Source: an uncultured Collinsella sp. (lineage in GTDB: Bacteria > Actinomycetota > Coriobacteriia > Coriobacteriales > Coriobacteriaceae). From it: DNA of 8,540 bases. Positions 6,139-8,540 of this stretch are shown here, piece by piece. The position numbers and the translations under genes are program-made. How positions within the stretch are numbered: position 1 is the first letter of the stretch; every line of letters starts with the position of its first letter. The stretch spans positions 1-8,540 of the forward strand of contig CATYDM010000059.1 of assembly GCA_958405195.1 (NCBI GenBank), read 5' to 3'. A model generated the notes under the pieces. That model had not been told where the DNA came from, searched no databases, and saw only the letters and a program-made list of their open reading frames with translations.

Positions 6139-6258
6139 AAGTGAGTAGACTTTTTGGCGCAGGCCGAGCACAAAACATATCTTCCTTTGTAAAACCGCAG
6201 GTCACAGAGGTGGCTATTTTTGGGTGTGCTCGGCAGATCGTAAAAAGTCTACTCACTT
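6139..6258. repeat. 120-bp near-palindromic element (MITE-like or structured RNA)
   Basis: The outer arms AAGTGAGTAGACTTTTT (6139-6155) and their exact 17-bp complement (6242-6258) enclose a symmetric 7/7-nt internal loop. A second perfect 10-bp arm pair follows, GCCGAGCACA (6163-6172) and TGTGCTCGGC (6225-6234), around a 52-nt centre. No gene is visible inside it and no target-site duplication at its edges. Together with the hairpins at 6050-6087 and 6306-6337 it fills most of the 355-nt gap between the HAD and YitT genes. It may be a non-autonomous mobile repeat or a structured RNA. Confidence 0.8.
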
Positions 6259-6305
6259 GGAATTTTGCCCTTTGGTCGTGGGGTTGCTGGTCCCGTTTTG
6301 GTCGT

Positions 6306-6337
6306 CGAGAGAGGGCGAATTAAAGCGCCTCCTCTCG
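6306..6337. other. Hairpin upstream of the YitT gene
   Basis: CGAGAGAGGGCG (6306-6317) and CGCCTCCTCTCG (6326-6337) pair over 12 positions with one A-C mismatch and one G-T wobble, leaving an 8-nt loop AATTAAAG. No T-run follows. It immediately precedes the probable -10 box of the YitT gene and may overlap its -35 region. Confidence 0.5.
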
Positions 6338-6342
6338 CTCCA

Positions 6343-6351
6343 TGCTACAAT
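6343..6351 (+). promoter_or_regulatory. Probable extended -10 promoter of the YitT gene
   Basis: TGCTACAAT (6343-6351) fits an extended -10 (TGn plus TACAAT), 46 nt before the GTG start. The best -35 candidate, TTAAAG (6320-6325), is weak and badly spaced, which an extended -10 can tolerate. Confidence 0.4.
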
Positions 6352-6396
6352 CGCGGGCATGCCCCACAACTACATCTGCCTTCGAAAGGAGCCTGC

Positions 6397-7404
6397 GTGG
6401 CGAACGCCATCGAACAGCTCACGGACCGAGTGCTCGTGCTCGGCCGACTCACCATCGTCCGCCGCGCCATTACCGCTGTGGCAGTCACCATTTCGGCTGT
6501 TCTCCAGACATTCCTGATTCAGGCGTTCATTCGGCCCGCCGACCTGCTTCCGAGTGGTCTTACCGGCGTCGCGGTCCTGCTCGATCGCGTTACCTCGCTG
6601 GGCGGCGTTCGCATCGACATTTCGCTCGGTATGCTCGCGCTCAACATCCCCGTGGCGCTCCTATGCTGGAGCGGCATTAGCAAGCGCTTCGTCATCTTCT
6701 CGATGATGCAGGTCGTGCTCTCGTCGCTGTTCCTCAACGTCTTTCACTTCGCGCCGTTTTTGGGCGACAAGATCATGCTCATCATTTTTGGCGGCGTGGT
6801 CTCGGGTCTGGGCGCTGCCATCGCACTTAAATCCGGCGCATCCACCGGCGGCACCGACTTTATCGCGCTGTGGGTTTCCAACCACACGGGCAAGACCATC
6901 TGGGGCGTCATCTTTGGTTTCAACTGCTTTATCCTGGCGATCTTTGGCTTTATGTTTGGCTGGGACAAGGCGGCGTATTCCATCGTGTTCCAGTTTATTT
7001 CGACCAAGACCATCGACAGTTTCTATCGTCGCTACGATCGCGTGACGCTGCAGATCACGACGCGCAAGGCAGACGAGGTCATGACTGCCTACGTAAACCA
7101 TTTTCAGCACGGCATTAGCTGCGCCGAGGTCGTCGGCGGATATAGCCGCGAAAAGATGTACCTGCTGAACACCGTTGTCTCGACCTACGAGAGTCAGGAC
7201 ATTATCAAGCTGGTGTGCGACGTTGATCCCGGCGCCGTGATCAACGTGTTCCACACGCTCAACTTTGTGGGCGGCTGGTGGGGTGGTCATGTCGACGAGC
7301 CCATGCCCACGGCCGTTCCCGATCCCGACAAGCCCGCACGCATGGCCAGCAGGCAGGCGCGCCTCAGCGAACAGGACAGCCTGCAGCAGGACGACGGCAA
7401 GTAG
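6397..7404 (+). CDS. YitT-family membrane protein (DUF161 plus DUF2179)
   Basis: This is an integral membrane protein of the YitT family. Its biochemical role is not established and no substrate can be assigned. The GTG at 6397 is preferred because AAAGGAG (6385-6391) lies 5 nt before it; this gives 335 aa. About five membrane segments occupy residues 20-48, 52-66, 74-92, 97-145 and 166-190, with the family signature SGLGAAIALKSGASTGGTDF (136-155). The cytoplasmic DUF2179 domain covers about 215-293, including GISCAEVVGGYS (239-250), and ends with HTLNFVGGWW (286-295). Members are typically 280-290 aa; this one adds a hydrophilic tail of about 40 residues (296-335) rich in Pro, Gln and Asp. 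It appears to have its own promoter and a hairpin terminator. It shows no operator motif linking it to the PTS regulon. Confidence 0.9.
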   Translation: MANAIEQLTDRVLVLGRLTIVRRAITAVAVTISAVLQTFLIQAFIRPADLLPSGLTGVAVLLDRVTSLGGVRIDISLGMLALNIPVALLCWSGISKRFVIFSMMQVVLSSLFLNVFHFAPFLGDKIMLIIFGGVVSGLGAAIALKSGASTGGTDFIALWVSNHTGKTIWGVIFGFNCFILAIFGFMFGWDKAAYSIVFQFISTKTIDSFYRRYDRVTLQITTRKADEVMTAYVNHFQHGISCAEVVGGYSREKMYLLNTVVSTYESQDIIKLVCDVDPGAVINVFHTLNFVGGWWGGHVDEPMPTAVPDPDKPARMASRQARLSEQDSLQQDDGK

Positions 7405-7441
7405 GGTATTGGCATTTTGCCGGTCCTGCGCAACCCATCCG

Positions 7442-7485
7442 AACGAGCCCCCCGAAAGCCCCGTTGCTTTCGAGAGGCTCTCGTT
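7442..7485 (+). terminator. Two-tier hairpin after the YitT gene
   Basis: The inner stem CGAAAGC (7453-7459) / GCTTTCG (7466-7472) is perfect with a 6-nt loop. The outer stem AACGAG (7442-7447) / CTCGTT (7480-7485) encloses it, with CC/GG pairs and a 2-nt bulge between. One further T follows, so termination is plausible but not canonical. Confidence 0.5.
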
Positions 7486-7487
7486 TG

Positions 7488-7531
7488 CCCAGATAAAACC
7501 TACCAAAATGAAGCTGTCGCTTTTTGGTAGG
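7488..7531. repeat. Fold-back repeat, copy 2 (before the GntR gene)
   Basis: This is the second copy of the element at 5353-5396, in the same orientation, with 39 of 43 bases identical. Its arms CCTACCAAAA (7499-7508) and TTTTGGTAGG (7522-7531) pair perfectly around a 13-nt loop. It lies between the YitT terminator and the AT-rich promoter of the regulator gene. Confidence 0.75.
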
Positions 7532-7573
7532 GAGGGTGTATCGTTTTATCATTATGAGGTAATATGAAACTAG

Positions 7574-7610
7574 ACGTTATATACGTATTAGTTATTTCGA
7601 TATTTCGATA
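7574..7610 (+). promoter_or_regulatory. Operator-like site and tandem repeat upstream of the GntR gene
   Basis: ACGTTATA (7574-7581) is shared with the PTS promoter (1432-1439) and, in reverse, with the EamA promoter (156-163). CGTTATATAC (7575-7584) is the exact complement of 144-153, and TACGTA (7582-7587) is palindromic. Downstream, the octamer TTTCGATA occurs twice in tandem (7595-7602 and 7603-7610). The whole 7541-7620 stretch is far more AT-rich than its surroundings, as expected for a promoter, but I could not settle on one -35/-10 pair. Autoregulation by the GntR protein is inferred. Confidence 0.55.
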
Positions 7611-7623
7611 AGAGTGATTAGAT

Positions 7624-8343
7624 ATGCCTGCGCCCAAAAATGCACCGCTTTACCAGCAGATTTACGACGAAATCAAGGATGCGATCGAGAAAGGTGTTTA
7701 TGCACCCAAGGAGCGTATTCCGTCCGAGCTTGAGCTAGCCGAGCAGTACGACGTGAGCCGCATTACGGTGCGCCGCGCCGTCGAGGAGCTGTGCTCCGAT
7801 GGCTACCTGGTTAAGCAGCAGGGCCGTGGCACCTTTGTCTCCACGCCGCACATCAATCGCCAGTTTCACGCCTCGACGCTGCAGACGTTTACCGCGCTGT
7901 GTGCCGGCAACGGCATGAAGGCCGGTGCGCACGTGATCGATCGCCAGATCGTTCCGGCGCGCCAAAACGAGATGGAGTTCTTTGGCCTGCAGAAGGATGC
8001 GCTGCTGCTGCATATCAAGCGCGTGCGTACGGCCGACGGCGAGCCCATCTTTGAGGAGAACATCTTTGTGCCGTTTGATGCCTACCGTGAGCTGTTGACG
8101 GCCGATCTTGAGGACAAGTCGATTTTTGCCGAGGTCGAGCGTGTTGGCGGAACGCCGATTGTTTCGGTTGGCTACCGCACGGTCGAGGCCGTTCGTGCCA
8201 ATACCGAGCAGGCGGCCGAGCTGGGCATTGCTCCGCACGATCCGCTGCTCAACCTGCGTGCCGGCTTCACGGGTCCCAATGGCGAGCCGGTCCTGATGGG
8301 TAAGCAGTACTACGTGGGATCGCGCTACGTTATGGTCATGTAG
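7624..8343 (+). CDS. GntR-family (HutC-type) transcriptional regulator with UTRA domain
   Basis: This is a cytoplasmic one-component regulator, probably the repressor of the PTS-deglycase operon, released by a sugar-phosphate or amine ligand. The 239-aa length is typical of the HutC subfamily. The winged helix-turn-helix covers about residues 8-74, with IPSELELAEQYDVSRITVRR (32-51) and the wing QQGRGTFV (65-72). The UTRA ligand-binding domain covers about 95-235 and includes the usual RVRTADGEPIFEEN stretch and a closing GPNGEPVLMGKQYY. The ATG at 7624 has only a weak ribosome site (AAGAG, 7610-7614), which suggests low expression. Its promoter carries the motif also found before the PTS operon and the EamA gene. 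Relatives include FrlR-type and NagR-type repressors; the ligand is not readable from sequence. Confidence 0.92.
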   Translation: MPAPKNAPLYQQIYDEIKDAIEKGVYAPKERIPSELELAEQYDVSRITVRRAVEELCSDGYLVKQQGRGTFVSTPHINRQFHASTLQTFTALCAGNGMKAGAHVIDRQIVPARQNEMEFFGLQKDALLLHIKRVRTADGEPIFEENIFVPFDAYRELLTADLEDKSIFAEVERVGGTPIVSVGYRTVEAVRANTEQAAELGIAPHDPLLNLRAGFTGPNGEPVLMGKQYYVGSRYVMVM

Positions 8344-8348
8344 CTCTA

Positions 8349-8375
8349 GTTGCGCGGTTTTCCAAACCGCGCAAC
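8349..8375 (+). terminator. Hairpin terminator after the GntR gene
   Basis: GTTGCGCGGTTT (8349-8360) and AAACCGCGCAAC (8364-8375) are perfect 12-bp complements with a 3-nt TCC loop, 5 nt after the stop codon. No T-run follows, so termination efficiency is uncertain, but position and strength suggest a transcript end. Confidence 0.6.
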
Positions 8376-8388
8376 GGCTCGACGCTGC

Positions 8389-8487
8389 AAGCCCGCCAGA
8401 GCGGCAATCTGCCTTTCAACTTCGGCGGCATGACCAGAAGGTCAATGCCGCCTCGTTTCAAGGCACCTTGCTCGCCCTGGCGGGCTT
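8389..8487. repeat. 99-nt ladder hairpin (structured RNA or fold-back repeat)
   Basis: The outer arms AAGCCCGCCAG (8389-8399) and CTGGCGGGCTT (8477-8487) are perfect 11-bp complements. Inside, GCG/CGC, GCAA (8404-8407)/TTGC (8468-8471), GCCTT (8411-8415)/AAGGC (8460-8464) and AAC/GTT pair in order. At the tip, GGCGGCATGACC (8424-8435) pairs with 8440-8452 with a single bulged A and an AGAA loop. The result is one almost continuous hairpin. No coding sequence is visible inside it. It could be a dispersed fold-back element, a small RNA, or the leader of a gene beyond the window. Confidence 0.75.
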
Positions 8488-8495
8488 TCGCTCAT

Positions 8496-8540
8496 ATGAC
8501 CCAATCCGCTGTCAAGAGCCACAATGGCCCCGCCGACCGC
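8496..8540 (+). CDS. Possible start of a further gene (partial)
   Basis: An ATG at 8496 opens a frame that runs to the window edge without a stop (MTQSAVKSHNGPADR). There is no clear ribosome site, since the long hairpin ending at 8487 occupies that position. It is too short for a family call and may be chance. Confidence 0.2.
   Translation, partial: MTQSAVKSHNGPADR

Noticed and set aside
8479..8498. Ribosome site for the ATG at 8496
   Set aside because: The only G-rich stretch (GGCGGG) is part of the long hairpin stem and does not resemble the AAGGAGG-type sites of the other genes.
1..8540. CRISPR array, integrase, transposase or phage genes
   Set aside because: No regularly spaced repeats and no protein with such motifs were seen; the repeats present are single fold-back elements.

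Overview
The window looks like part of a chromosome from a high-GC gut actinobacterium of the class Coriobacteriia, most likely Collinsella or a close relative. This rests on GC-rich codon use in every gene, AAGGAGG-type ribosome sites, short AT-rich promoters, and the combination of a mannose-family PTS with a fructoselysine-type deglycase. From memory, Collinsella intestinalis has been reported to use epsilon-fructoselysine. The genus call is an inference. All supported genes lie on the + strand.

Layout: (1) positions 1-202 hold the possible tail of an upstream gene, a terminator hairpin and an AT-rich promoter. (2) 203-1285 encodes a ten-helix EamA/DMT-type transporter with a soluble C-terminal extension. 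(3) 1468-5252 is the core operon: a PTS EIIA-EIIB fusion, EIIC, EIID, a 199-nt leader-like gap with two hairpins, and a SIS-domain sugar-phosphate deglycase of the FrlB/GfrF/FraB type, closed by a strong intrinsic terminator. (4) 5412-6041 encodes a HAD phosphatase/phosphoglucomutase-like enzyme. (5) 6042-6396 holds a 120-bp near-palindromic element and a probable promoter. (6) 6397-7404 encodes a YitT-family membrane protein. (7) 7624-8343 encodes a GntR/HutC-type regulator with a UTRA sensor domain. (8) 8344-8540 holds a terminator hairpin, a second long fold-back element and perhaps the start of another gene.

Proposed joint function: the PTS brings in a glycated amino compound (an Amadori product such as fructoselysine or a relative) and phosphorylates it during uptake. 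The deglycase then splits the 6-phosphate into a hexose 6-phosphate and the free amine or amino acid. No FrlD-like kinase is present, as expected if the PTS supplies the phosphate. The GntR/UTRA protein is the likely sensor.

The most informative non-coding signal is the octamer ACGTTATA (or its complement TATAACGT). It occurs in the promoters of the EamA transporter, the PTS operon and the regulator gene, and the first and third sites share a 10-mer (GTATATAACG / CGTTATATAC). This suggests one regulon and puts the EamA transporter in the pathway, possibly as an exporter of the released amino acid. The intergenic gaps also hold several fold-back repeats: a 43-bp element present twice, a 120-bp palindrome and a 99-bp ladder hairpin.
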